Notes under the pieces: model-generated
Databases searched by the model: none
The model's input: only the letters and a program-made list of their open reading frames with translations
Told to the model about the DNA's origin: nothing
Translations under genes and position numbers: made by a program
Part shown: piece by piece, positions 28,293-36,150 of the stretch
Layout: each line of letters starts with the position of its first letter
Position numbering within the stretch: the stretch's first letter is position 1
Origin: Glycomyces algeriensis
GTDB taxonomy: Bacteria > Actinomycetota > Actinomycetes > Mycobacteriales > Micromonosporaceae
DNA: 54,298 nucleotides
Direction of reading: 5' to 3'
Assembly: GCF_027622855.1 (NCBI RefSeq)
Contig: NZ_JAPZVR010000012.1
Span: 11,303-65,600 of the forward strand

Positions 28293-29045
28293 GTGGGGGT
28301 GAGCACTCGGAAGCTGTTCCGCGACGACGCGGTGGTCCTGCGCACCTTCAAACTCGGTGAAGCGGACGCGATCGTCTCCCTGCTCGGACGCCAGCGGGGC
28401 CGCTACCGGGCCATGGCCAAGGGCCTGCGCCGCACCTCCTCCAAGTTCGGGGCGCGACTCTCCCCCTTCAGCCACGTCGACCTCCAGCTCATCGAAGGCC
28501 GCGCCGAGCTGCACACCGTCACCCAGGCCGTCGGCCTCCACCTCTCCGGCGGCTCGATCGCCGCGGACTGGACCGCGTACACCGCCGCGTGCGTGATCGC
28601 CGAGGCCGCCGAGCGGCTCGTCCCCGAGGACCACCAGCCCGACCTCGACGTCTTCCAGCTCACGCTCGGCGCGTTCCGGGCGCTGGCCGAGACCGACCTG
28701 CCCGCCGTGCTCGTCATGGACTCGTACCTGCTGCGCGGCATGAAGACCGCCGGGTGGGCGCCCTCGCTCCACGAATGCGCCAGCTGCGGCAAGGACGGCG
28801 AGCACCGGGCCTTCGCCGTCGCGGCCGGCGGCGCCGTCTGCGGCGACTGCCGCCCCGGCGGCGCCACGGTGCCGAAACCGGCCTCGCTCGAACTCATGCG
28901 CGCGCTGGAGCAGGGCGACTGGGCGAGCGCCACGGCCGCCGACCCGCGCCAGCGCTCCGAAGCGGCCGGACTCATCGCCGCCCACTTCCAGTGGCACTCC
29001 GAGCGGCCCCTGAAGACGCTGAAGTACGTGCCGCACCAGGCCTGA
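28293..29045 (+). CDS. recO: DNA repair protein RecO
   Basis: RecO anneals DNA and loads RecA onto SSB-coated single strands in the RecFOR pathway. The 250-residue product has the N-terminal OB fold (LFRDDAVVLRTFKLGEADAI, GRYRAMAKGLRRTSSKFG), a helical middle with YTAACVIAEAAERLVPED, and a C-terminal zinc-binding ECASCGKDG...VCGDCR motif. The GTG start is supported by the -10 box six bases upstream. Confidence 0.94.
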   Translation: MGVSTRKLFRDDAVVLRTFKLGEADAIVSLLGRQRGRYRAMAKGLRRTSSKFGARLSPFSHVDLQLIEGRAELHTVTQAVGLHLSGGSIAADWTAYTAACVIAEAAERLVPEDHQPDLDVFQLTLGAFRALAETDLPAVLVMDSYLLRGMKTAGWAPSLHECASCGKDGEHRAFAVAAGGAVCGDCRPGGATVPKPASLELMRALEQGDWASATAADPRQRSEAAGLIAAHFQWHSERPLKTLKYVPHQA

Positions 29046-29102
29046 CGGTGCGGGCCCGTCCGGTGAAACCGGATGGCCCCCACTCGGATTCACCGACAGG
29101 CC

Positions 29103-29858
29103 CTAGGTGGTGCGGAGCAGGAACTCGACGGTGACGTCCACCAGCGCCGCGCGGGCGGGGACTGTCTCGAAGGTGTGGCCGAGGTCTTCGAACACGTGCA
29201 TCTCGAGCCGGTCGTCGTAGAGGTTCCGGTAGTTGTCGACCACGTCGTCGGGAAGGAGGTCGTCGTCGGTGCCGAAGGCGAGCAGGACCGGCCCGGCGTG
29301 CCCGGCGGCGTCGGCCCACGGGTCGATGCCGAAGCCGTCCTCCGTGAAGTGCCGGGTGACCGGCTTCCCGAGCAGGTCCTCGTAGCCGTTCTCGAGGATC
29401 TCGGGCCAGTAGGCGACCTCGTCGGGCACGTTCGCGTCCACCGCGAGGGCGGCCGGCGCCCACAGCGCCAGTGAGCTGACCGGGCGTTTCGCGCCGGCGA
29501 GCGAGGCGGTGAGGCCGCCGAGGCTCATGCCCAGGAGCGACAGGCGATCGGGGTCGAGCGCGCGGTGGGACGCCACGGTGTCGAGCACGGCGCCTACCTG
29601 CGCGACCTGGTCCGAGACCGTGAGGTCGGCGAAGTCGCCGTCGGATTCGCCGCAGGCGGCGAAGTCGAACCGGTAGGCGGCGAGCCCCTCGGCGGCCAGG
29701 CGGCGGGCGAGCTCGGTGAAGATGTTGCCGAACTCGAAGCGGTTGGCGCCGAAGCCGTGGCAGAGGACGACGGCGGGTGCGGGGGAGGGGTTCGGATGGG
29801 GGAGGTGGAGGACGCCGCGGAGAGTGCGGCCGGCGTGCTCGACGTTGAGAGGTTCCAC
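29103..29858 (-). CDS. Alpha/beta hydrolase
   Basis: This 251-residue hydrolase has the oxyanion segment VVLCHGFGANRFEF, the nucleophile elbow LLGMSLGGLTA (GxSxG), the acid in LLAFGTDDDLLPDD and the catalytic histidine in DLGHTFE. It is cytosolic, with no signal peptide. The GTG at 29858 is chosen because TACGTT lies six bases upstream. The same frame stays open for another 400 bases through a 30-bp minisatellite, but that stretch is not protein-like. Esterase or acyl-thioesterase activity is possible; the substrate is unknown. Confidence 0.85.
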   Translation of the reverse strand: MEPLNVEHAGRTLRGVLHLPHPNPSPAPAVVLCHGFGANRFEFGNIFTELARRLAAEGLAAYRFDFAACGESDGDFADLTVSDQVAQVGAVLDTVASHRALDPDRLSLLGMSLGGLTASLAGAKRPVSSLALWAPAALAVDANVPDEVAYWPEILENGYEDLLGKPVTRHFTEDGFGIDPWADAAGHAGPVLLAFGTDDDLLPDDVVDNYRNLYDDRLEMHVFEDLGHTFETVPARAALVDVTVEFLLRTT

Positions 29859-29864
29859 GGCCCG

Positions 29865-29870
29865 AACGTA
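29865..29870 (-). promoter_or_regulatory. -10 box of leaderless promoter for the hydrolase
   Basis: TACGTT lies six bases before the GTG at 29858 on the minus strand. Confidence 0.4.
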
Positions 29871-29970
29871 ACAGAGCGCACACTGGGCCGCCATGACGAA
29901 AAGGTGAGCGTGGCACGGGTTCGCGATCGCCCCCGTATTCAATGATGCGTCGAGGGTCCGACAGGGCGGC

Positions 29971-30225
29971 GGGGGCGGATCGCGTTCGTCGCCCGGATTC
30001 GGCACCAGATGTCGCTCGTCGCTCGGTAGCGGCACTGGATGGGGCTGCTCGGTCCGATGCGGCACCAGATGGCGCTCGTCGCTCGGATGCGGCACTGGAT
30101 GTGGCTGGTCGCTCTGATGTGGCACTGGGTATCGCTCGCCGCCCGGGCGGCACTGGATGCGGTTGGTTGCTCCGATGCGGCACCGGGTTTCGCTCATCGC
30201 TTGGATTCGGCACCGGATGGCACGA
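29971..30225. repeat. 30-bp minisatellite, eight copies
   Basis: The core GGCACTGGATG (or GGCACCAGATG) recurs at 30001, 30031, 30061, 30091, 30121, 30149, 30179 and 30209, that is, spacings of 30 with one of 28. The rest of the unit resembles TCGCTCGTCGCTCGGATGC. It lies between the divergent hydrolase and prenyl transferase genes. The 28-base step breaks any reading frame through the array, so a coding role is unlikely. Confidence 0.92.
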
Positions 30226-30359
30226 GTGCTCCGGCGCCGACAGCTGCGTGTGTCGCCCACGGGTTCGGGAGGTGCACTGGGGCAGGCGTGCTCCCCGCCT
30301 CCCTCGCGCCCGGATTAGTATCGAGGCCCCCGCTGACGACTTGGCCGCCTGGAGGTCCT

Positions 30360-31145
30360 GTGAGCCGCACGTACGAGCCGCCGAAGCCGCACCCCTCGGG
30401 GGCGGTCCCGCCCGCGCTGCCGCGCGAGCTGGTGCCCCGGCACGTGGCGCTCGTGATGGACGGCAACGGCCGCTGGGCCAAGGAGCGCGGCCTGAAGCGC
30501 ACCGAGGGCCACACCATGGGCGAGGCCTCGCTGTTCGACACGATCGAGGGCGCGATCGAGATGGGCATCTCGACGGTCTCCGCGTACGCCTTCTCGACCG
30601 AGAACTGGCGGCGCAGCCCCGAGGAGGTCCGCTGGCTCATGGGCTTCAACCGCGACGTGATCCACCGCCGCCGCGACGAGCTGCACGCCATGGGCGTGCG
30701 CATCCGCTGGGCCGGGCGACGCCCGAAGCTGTGGAAGAGCGTCATCAGCGAACTCGAAGTGGCCGAGGAGATGTCGAAGAAGAACGACAAGATCACGCTG
30801 CAGTTCTGCGTGAACTACGGCGGCCGCGCCGAGATAGCCGACGCCGCCGCGGCGCTCGCGCGCGACGTGAAGGCCGGGCGGCTCAACCCCGAGCGCGTCA
30901 CCGAGAAGACCTTCGCGAAGTACCTGTACAACCCGGACCTGCCGGACGTCGACCTGTTCCTGCGCCCCTCGGGCGAGCAGCGGACCTCGAACTTCCTGCT
31001 CTGGCAGTCCGCTTACGCCGAGATGGTGTACCTCGACGTCCTCTGGCCCGACTTCGACCGCCGCCACCTGTGGCACGCCTGCGAGATCTACGCGAGCCGC
31101 GACCGCCGCTTCGGGGGCGCCGTGCCTAACCCCGTGGCGCCGTAG
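30360..31145 (+). CDS. uppS: Isoprenyl transferase (undecaprenyl/decaprenyl diphosphate synthase, cis type)
   Basis: Makes long-chain Z,E-polyprenyl diphosphate, the lipid carrier for cell-wall synthesis. The 261-residue protein contains [18 protein letters not shown] (catalytic Asp in DGNGRWA), [47 protein letters not shown] and the tail [12 protein letters not shown]. Length is typical. The GTG at 30360 has GGAGG four to five bases upstream; longer in-frame extension runs through the minisatellite. Actinobacteria often carry two paralogues; the chain length cannot be told here. Its last residues lie in the first unit of an 81-bp repeat. Confidence 0.93.
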   Translation: MSRTYEPPKPHPSGAVPPALPRELVPRHVALVMDGNGRWAKERGLKRTEGHTMGEASLFDTIEGAIEMGISTVSAYAFSTENWRRSPEEVRWLMGFNRDVIHRRRDELHAMGVRIRWAGRRPKLWKSVISELEVAEEMSKKNDKITLQFCVNYGGRAEIADAAAALARDVKAGRLNPERVTEKTFAKYLYNPDLPDVDLFLRPSGEQRTSNFLLWQSAYAEMVYLDVLWPDFDRRHLWHACEIYASRDRRFGGAVPNPVAP

Positions 31146-31390
31146 GCGGATGCCGAGGTCGGGGTAGCGGTGGAGCCGAACCGGAAGCGCAGGGGCGGAG
31201 CCGTGCCCGACCCCGTGGCGCCGTAGGCGGATGCCGAGGTCGGGGTAGCGGTGGAGGCGAACCGGAGCCGCAGGAGCGAGGCCGCGCCCAACCGCGTCGC
31301 ACCTAGGAGGGATGCCCGGGACGGGGCGGTGGCGGAGCCGAACCGGAGCCGCAGGGCCGGAGCCCTGCCCGACCCCGTCGCGCCGCGACC
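31121..31390. repeat. 81-bp tandem repeat, ~3.3 copies, starting inside the 3' end of uppS
   Basis: Copies begin at 31121, 31202, 31283 and 31364 (partial), exactly 81 bases apart. The first contains the last codons and the stop of uppS; the second repeats GTGGCGCCGTAG, including a stop in the same frame. The first two copies are nearly identical, the third more diverged. Arrays of this kind usually arise by recent slippage or unequal recombination. Confidence 0.93.
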
Positions 31391-31399
31391 CGGCGCCCG

Positions 31400-32251
31400 C
31401 TATCTGAACGGGGTGTAGCCCCGGCCTCGTTCCTGGTCCGCCTGGAGCTTGTCGACCGTGTTCTGCAGCTTGTCGATCCGCTCGAGGATGATCGCGGTGT
31501 CGGCCGAGATCTGGTCGTCTATGTCGTCGAGGCGCTGCGCCTCCTCCATCGACGCGAGGACCACGCCGAGCAGCAGGTTCACCAGCACGAACGCGCCGAA
31601 CAGGATGAACACCAGGTAGTACGGCAGCGTCCAGATGTTGTTCGCCATGCTGTTGCGCATGACGTTCCCCATGTCGTCGAACGCCACCAGCTGGAACAGG
31701 TTCAGCAGGGCCTTGCCGACGGTGCCGAAGTGGGCGGGGTCGCTGGCGCTGAACGCGATCCACCCGACCATCGCCCACAGGTACATGACGACGCCCGTGA
31801 GCGCGAACACGCCCGCCGACTTCGGAATCGCCTTCCCGGCCGCGACGAGGAGCAGGCGCAGCGACGGCAGGTTCCGGAAGATCCGCACGATCCGGGCCAG
31901 CCGCAGCATCCGCAGGATCGTCACGTTCTCGCGCAGGCCCGGCATGAACGACGCGAACACGATCACGAAGTCGAAGACGTTCCAGGCGTCCTTGAAGAAC
32001 TTGAGCGGCCGCCGCCCGAACGACAGGAGCCCGGCGAGCACCTCGAACGTGAAGAACCCCAGGCACACGTAGTCCACCCGGTGCAGGAGCTCCGCGAACT
32101 CGGCCGAGTGCGGGAACGTCATGGCTCCCAGCGCGGCGGCGTTCACGATGATCACCACCATCGACAGCATCTGGAACCGAGGGTTCGCCAGCAGCCACCG
32201 GCAGGCGGCCGGGACGCGACTGGGATCGGTACCTAGGGTGGGAACGCGCAC
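31400..32251 (-). CDS. Bacterial voltage-gated cation channel (NaChBac/BacNav family)
   Basis: The 283-residue single-repeat six-helix channel shows S1-S3 from residue 27 and an S4 with arginines at 114, 117, 120, 123 and 126 (LRMLRLARIVRIFR). The pore follows with selectivity filter AFDDMGN (190-196) after LFQLV, then S6 LVFILFGAFVLVNLLLGVVL and a C-terminal coiled coil (TAIILERIDKLQNTVDKLQA). The filter differs from the sodium-type LESW. The GTG at 32251 has TACTCT six bases upstream; an ATG at 32281 is an alternative. The tetrameric inner-membrane channel is expected to pass Na+ or Ca2+. Confidence 0.9.
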   Translation of the reverse strand: MRVPTLGTDPSRVPAACRWLLANPRFQMLSMVVIIVNAAALGAMTFPHSAEFAELLHRVDYVCLGFFTFEVLAGLLSFGRRPLKFFKDAWNVFDFVIVFASFMPGLRENVTILRMLRLARIVRIFRNLPSLRLLLVAAGKAIPKSAGVFALTGVVMYLWAMVGWIAFSASDPAHFGTVGKALLNLFQLVAFDDMGNVMRNSMANNIWTLPYYLVFILFGAFVLVNLLLGVVLASMEEAQRLDDIDDQISADTAIILERIDKLQNTVDKLQADQERGRGYTPFR

Positions 32252-32257
32252 CGCCCA

Positions 32258-32263
32258 AGAGTA
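32258..32263 (-). promoter_or_regulatory. -10 box of leaderless promoter for the channel
   Basis: TACTCT lies six bases before the GTG at 32251 on the minus strand. Confidence 0.4.
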
Positions 32264-32330
32264 ATAAAGCGGAACCCTCATGTACTGGTGGGTCACGTCG
32301 GGCGGCCGATGTTCACCTGCGGCCATGCCG

Positions 32331-32336
32331 CACAAT
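32331..32336 (+). promoter_or_regulatory. Possible -10 box for the permease gene
   Basis: CACAAT lies six bases before the GTG at 32343. It fits the spacing of the other leaderless promoters here but starts with C. Confidence 0.3.
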
Positions 32337-32342
32337 GGCAGC

Positions 32343-33371
32343 GTGAGCGCAGAACTCGCCGAGACCGAGAACCCCGCCGAGAGATCGGCCACTCCCGCGC
32401 GCGCATCCAAGCCCTCGCACCGCCGCCGCGGCCTCACCTCGATCGAGGCTCTCGCGCTCCTGCTCATCTTCGGGCTCACCGCCCGCCCCGGCCTCACCGA
32501 GATCTTCGCGGCCCCCGCCGCGCAGGCCTGGTCCGCCCGGTTCGTGGCGGTCTGCGTGCAGGCGTTCCCGTTCCTCGTCCTCGGCGTGGTCCTCTCCGCC
32601 GCCATCAGCGCGTTCGTGCCCGCCGGGTTCTTCCACAAGGTCGTCCCCAAGCGGACCGCCCTCGCCGTGCCCGTCGCCGGGGTCGCCGGGGCCGTGCTGC
32701 CCGCCTGCGAATGCGCCTCCGTGCCCGTCGCGGGGGCGCTCGTGCGCCGGGGCGTCGCCCCCGCCGCCGCGTTCACCTTCATGCTCGCGTCCCCGGCGAT
32801 CAACCCGATCGTCGTCGTCTCCACCTTCGTGGCCTTCCCCGGCAACCCCGAGATGGTGTTCGCGCGCGTCGCCGCCTCCCTCGGCGCCGCGATCGCGATC
32901 GGCTGGCTCTGGGCCCGCCTCGGCAAGACCGAATGGCTCAACCTGCCCAAGCACCACCACCACGACGACGGCAAGTGGGCCGCGTTCTGGTCGGCGATCC
33001 GCCACGACTTCCTCCACGCCGGCGGCTACCTCGTCATCGGCGCGGCCATCGCCGCGAGCCTCAACACGCTCGTGCCCGAGACCTGGCTTCAGCCGATCGC
33101 CGACAACCCCGTGCTCGGGGTGCTCGCGCTGGCGGTCCTGGCGGTGCTCGTGTCGATCTGCTCGGAGTCGGACGCGTTCGTGGCCGCCTCGCTGACCCAG
33201 TTCTCGCCCACCGCGAAGCTCGCGTTCATGGTCGTGGGCCCGTTCATCGACGTGAAGCTCGCGGCGATGCAGGCCGGGACCTTCGGCCGCCGGTTCGCCC
33301 TGCGCTTCGCGCCGACCGCGTTCGTCGCGGCCGTGCTCGCGGCCGTGCTGATGGGAGCCCTGCTGCTGTGA
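32343..33371 (+). CDS. Permease of the YraQ/ArsP (DUF318) family
   Basis: The ~342-residue inner-membrane protein has about eight to ten hydrophobic helices and the family's cysteine-containing motif AVLPACECASVPVAGALV, followed by FTFMLASPAINPIVVVSTFV and a second half with LVSICSESDAFVAASLTQF. A cytosolic loop carries four consecutive histidines (KHHHHDDGK), suggesting metal binding. Relatives move organoarsenicals or unknown metal compounds. The stop overlaps the next gene (GTGA), the usual partner of this permease. The nearby zinc operon makes a metal role plausible but unproven. GTG 32343 is chosen; ATG 32325 is possible. Confidence 0.85.
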   Translation: MSAELAETENPAERSATPARASKPSHRRRGLTSIEALALLLIFGLTARPGLTEIFAAPAAQAWSARFVAVCVQAFPFLVLGVVLSAAISAFVPAGFFHKVVPKRTALAVPVAGVAGAVLPACECASVPVAGALVRRGVAPAAAFTFMLASPAINPIVVVSTFVAFPGNPEMVFARVAASLGAAIAIGWLWARLGKTEWLNLPKHHHHDDGKWAAFWSAIRHDFLHAGGYLVIGAAIAASLNTLVPETWLQPIADNPVLGVLALAVLAVLVSICSESDAFVAASLTQFSPTAKLAFMVVGPFIDVKLAAMQAGTFGRRFALRFAPTAFVAAVLAAVLMGALLL

Positions 33372-34075
33372 GACGCGACGCGCAGGCGGTCATCCTGCTC
33401 CTGGTCGGCGGCGGCATGCTGCGCCTGGCCTGGACCGGGGACTACCTCAACTACGTGAAGCCGTACGCGTTCTGGCTCATCGTGCCGGCCGGGGTCATCC
33501 TCCTCGCGGTCGCCGCGATCACCGGCTGGAACGTGTTCCGCGCCAAGCGCGAGGCCGACGACGGCCACGGGCACGGCGAACCCAAGGTCGCCTGGCTGCT
33601 CTTGGCCCCCGTGGTCGGGATGCTGCTCGTGGCCCCGGACGCGCTCGGGTCCTACGAGGCCGAGCGCACCGGCACGGTGATCGGCGCCGAGGAGAACCGC
33701 TCGAACTACCCCGACCTGCCGGACGACGTGGACCCCGTGCCGATCACCCTCCTCGACTACGCCGCGCGGGCGATCTTCGACGAGGGCGAGACCCTGGAGG
33801 GCCATCGCATCCAGCTGCGCGGCTTCATCCTCTACGAAGGGGACGAGCCGCAGCTGGCGCGCATGGTCGTGTCCTGCTGCGCGGCCGACGCGCGGCCGGT
33901 CAAGATCGGCTTCGATGGCGACGTGCCCGCGAACCTGGAGCAGGACCGGTGGGTGGAGGTCGTCGGCGTCTACACGCCGCGCCAGGGTCGCGACGAGATC
34001 AACGGCGAGCTGGTGCCGTACATCGAGGTCGAGTCGATGACGAACATCCCGACCCCTGACAACGAGTACCAGTAG
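33368..34075 (+). CDS. Putative permease subunit, TIGR03943/DUF1980 family (YcgQ-like)
   Basis: The 235-residue product has two or three N-terminal membrane helices (LIVPAGVILLAVAAITGW, VAWLLLAPVVGMLLVAP) and a C-terminal extracytoplasmic OB-like domain. That domain carries GHRIQLRGFILYEGDEPQLA, VVSCCAADARPVKIGF and DRWVEVVGVYTPRQGRDEI. The adjacent cysteines in SCCAAD and the histidine-rich DDGHGHGE loop could bind metal. It is encoded in a four-base overlap with the DUF318 permease, the standard arrangement for the family. Substrate unknown. Confidence 0.85.
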   Translation: MRRDAQAVILLLVGGGMLRLAWTGDYLNYVKPYAFWLIVPAGVILLAVAAITGWNVFRAKREADDGHGHGEPKVAWLLLAPVVGMLLVAPDALGSYEAERTGTVIGAEENRSNYPDLPDDVDPVPITLLDYAARAIFDEGETLEGHRIQLRGFILYEGDEPQLARMVVSCCAADARPVKIGFDGDVPANLEQDRWVEVVGVYTPRQGRDEINGELVPYIEVESMTNIPTPDNEYQ

Positions 34076-34300
34076 CGGGCACGCCCGGCTGCCGGGCACG
34101 CCGCAGGTCCGCGGGGCCGGGCGGGTTGGGCCCCCGGATTGCAACGATGCCCGGGGGGTACGACGATTCCGGCCCGGCGGCCGCCGAGTTCATCCTTTCG
34201 CGTGACGCCGGTCATCCGCGCGCGTCGGCGATCGGGTGGAGCCGCAGCGTTTACGCTGCTCGCGAATGCCGCTCCCGTCCGGGGCGCACATATTAGGTGT

Positions 34301-34315
34301 TGACAATGATTGTCA
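34301..34315. promoter_or_regulatory. Zur box upstream of znuA
   Basis: TGACAATGATTGTCA is a perfect 7-1-7 palindrome that matches actinobacterial Zur operators. It overlaps a TTGACA -35-like element (34300-34305) and ends 20 bases before the znuA ATG, so zinc-bound Zur should block transcription. The repressor gene lies 3 kb downstream. Confidence 0.85.
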
Positions 34316-34335
34316 TGACTGGGCAGAGTGCAGGC

Positions 34336-35370
34336 ATGCGCCGTACCCGATTCCTTCTCGTGCCCGCCGCCGGACTCGCGGCGGCGGCCGCCCTCGCCGC
34401 CTGCGGCACCGGCTCCGACGACCCTGCCGCCGACGGCGAGATCAACGTCGTCACCGCGTTCTACCCCCTCACCTTCGCCACCGAGCAGGTCGGCGGCGAC
34501 CACGTCGCCGTCACCAACCTGACCCCCGCCGGCCAGGAGCCCCACGACCTCGAGCTCGCGCCCTCCGACATCGCCGCGATCGAGGAGGCCGACTACGTCG
34601 TCTACCTCAAGGGCTTCATCCCCGAGCTCGACGCCGCCGTGGAGGAGTACGCCGCCGACAAGTCCCTCGACGTGCTCACCGCCGTCGAGACCAGCGAGTA
34701 CGACTACCAGCAGGCCATCGAGGAAGAGGCGCACGCCGAGGACGAGCACGCCGACGAGCACGCCGAAGAGGCCGCCGAGAGCGCCACCGCCGAAGAGGAG
34801 CACAGCGAAGAGGACGGCCACGAGCACGAGGAGGCGCCCGAAGGCGTCGACCCGCACGTGTGGCTCGACCCGATCCGCTACGGCCAGATCGGCACCGCCA
34901 TCGGCGAGGGCCTGGCGGGTCTCGACGACGCCAACGCGGCCGACTACACCGCGAACGCGGAGGCCTTCAACGCCGACCTGACCGCGCTCGACACGGAGTT
35001 CACCGACGCCCTCGCCGCCCGCACCAGCGACGCGATCGTCACCTCCCACGCCGCGTTCGGCTACCTCGCCGACCGCTACGACCTCACCCAGATCGCCATC
35101 TCCGGCCTGAGCCCCGACCAGGAGCCCGACTCCCAGCACATGGGCGAGGTCGCCGCCTACGTCGAGGCCAACGGCATCACCACGATCTTCTTCGAGACCC
35201 TCGTCTCGCCCGACATCGCCGACACGCTCGCGGCCGAGACCGGCGCGCAGACCGCCGTCCTCAACCCGCTCGAAGGCCTCACCCAGGAGCAGGCCGACGC
35301 CGGCGCCGACTACTTCACTGTGATGCGCGAGAACCTGGCCACGTTGCAGACGGCGCTGGGCGCGGCATAA
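34336..35370 (+). CDS. znuA: Zinc ABC transporter, substrate-binding lipoprotein
   Basis: The 344-residue protein has a lipoprotein signal (LAAAAALAACGTGSDD) and belongs to the cluster A-I metal-binding proteins: VTAFYPLTFATEQVGGD, LTPAGQEPHDLELAPSDIAA (metal His), VDPHVWLDPIRYGQI, VTSHAAFGYLADRY and an acidic C-terminal ligand region. Between residues 125 and 175 lies a His/Glu/Asp-rich loop (DEHADEHAEEAAESATAEEE) typical of zinc rather than manganese proteins. It captures zinc outside the membrane for ZnuB/C. The first gene of the operon, with a Zur box immediately upstream. Start: ATG 34336; earlier ATGs overlap the operator. Confidence 0.92.
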   Translation: MRRTRFLLVPAAGLAAAAALAACGTGSDDPAADGEINVVTAFYPLTFATEQVGGDHVAVTNLTPAGQEPHDLELAPSDIAAIEEADYVVYLKGFIPELDAAVEEYAADKSLDVLTAVETSEYDYQQAIEEEAHAEDEHADEHAEEAAESATAEEEHSEEDGHEHEEAPEGVDPHVWLDPIRYGQIGTAIGEGLAGLDDANAADYTANAEAFNADLTALDTEFTDALAARTSDAIVTSHAAFGYLADRYDLTQIAISGLSPDQEPDSQHMGEVAAYVEANGITTIFFETLVSPDIADTLAAETGAQTAVLNPLEGLTQEQADAGADYFTVMRENLATLQTALGAA

Positions 35371-35385
35371 GGCAGCATTAGCCCA

Positions 35386-36150
35386 ATGCCCGTTCTCAAC
35401 GTCCGCGGTGCGACCGTCTCCTACGGCGGTCGCGCCGTCGTCCGCGGCGTGGACCTCGCCGTCGAGCCCGGAGAGGCCGTGGCCCTCATGGGCGCCAACG
35501 GTTCCGGGAAGTCCACGCTGATCAAGGCCGTCGCCGGGCTCGTCCCGCTCGCCGGCGGGTCGATCGAGCTCTTCGGCGCCCCGCAGAAGCGCTTCCGCGC
35601 CTGGAAGCGCATCGGGTACGTGCCCCAGCGCACCGGCGCCGCCTCCGGCGTCCCCTCGACCGCCGCCGAGGTCGTCTCCCAGGGCCGCCTCGCCCACCGG
35701 TTCCTCGGCATGCCCCCGCGCCGCGCCGACCGCGACGCCGTGTCCCGCAGCCTCGCCGAGGTCGGCCTGGCCGACCACGCCCACTGCTCCGTCGACACCC
35801 TCTCGGGCGGCCAGCAGCAGCGCGTCCTCATCGCCCGCGCCCTCGCCACCGACCCCGACCTGCTCATCATGGACGAGCCCACCGTGGGCGTCGACGCCGA
35901 GACGCAGGCCGCGCTCGCGCGGGTCGTCTCGGACCGGATCGACGCCGGGTGCGCCGTCCTCCTCGTCACCCACGAGCTCGGCCCGCTCACCGACCGGCTC
36001 GACCGCGCCGTGGTCCTCGCCGACGGCAAGGTCGTGCACGACGGCGCCCCGCCGCGCCCGGTCGGCGAGCACGCCGACCCCCACCACGAGCACGCCCACC
36101 CGCACGCCAACGGCGACAGCGCCGACGAACCCTTCTGGGGCGGCAAATGA
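35386..36150 (+). CDS. znuC: Zinc ABC transporter, ATPase
   Basis: This 254-residue ABC ATPase has Walker A GANGSGKST, Q-loop YVPQRTGA, signature TLSGGQQQRVLIARAL, Walker B LLIMDEPT and the switch histidine VTHELG. The C-terminus adds a histidine-rich tail (HADPHHEHAHPHANG), which may sense or buffer zinc. It lies 15 bases after znuA and overlaps znuB by four bases. Confidence 0.93.
   Translation: MPVLNVRGATVSYGGRAVVRGVDLAVEPGEAVALMGANGSGKSTLIKAVAGLVPLAGGSIELFGAPQKRFRAWKRIGYVPQRTGAASGVPSTAAEVVSQGRLAHRFLGMPPRRADRDAVSRSLAEVGLADHAHCSVDTLSGGQQQRVLIARALATDPDLLIMDEPTVGVDAETQAALARVVSDRIDAGCAVLLVTHELGPLTDRLDRAVVLADGKVVHDGAPPRPVGEHADPHHEHAHPHANGDSADEPFWGGK

Noticed and set aside
29859..30260. N-terminal extension of the alpha/beta hydrolase through the 30-bp repeats
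   Set aside because: The peptide periodicity is broken by a 28-base unit, the extension has no domain, and a leaderless start with a -10 box fits at 29858.
30039..30359. N-terminal extension of UppS
   Set aside because: It is repeat-derived, whereas the GTG at 30360 has a clear Shine-Dalgarno sequence and gives normal family length.
31088..31291. 67-codon minus-strand frame with a 27-residue repeat
   Set aside because: It is a direct consequence of the 81-bp tandem repeat staying in frame and overlaps the uppS end; no ribosome site.
33970..36105. 711-codon minus-strand frame opposite znuA/znuC
   Set aside because: Val/Gly/Asp-rich shadow translation typical of the antisense of GC-rich coding sequence.
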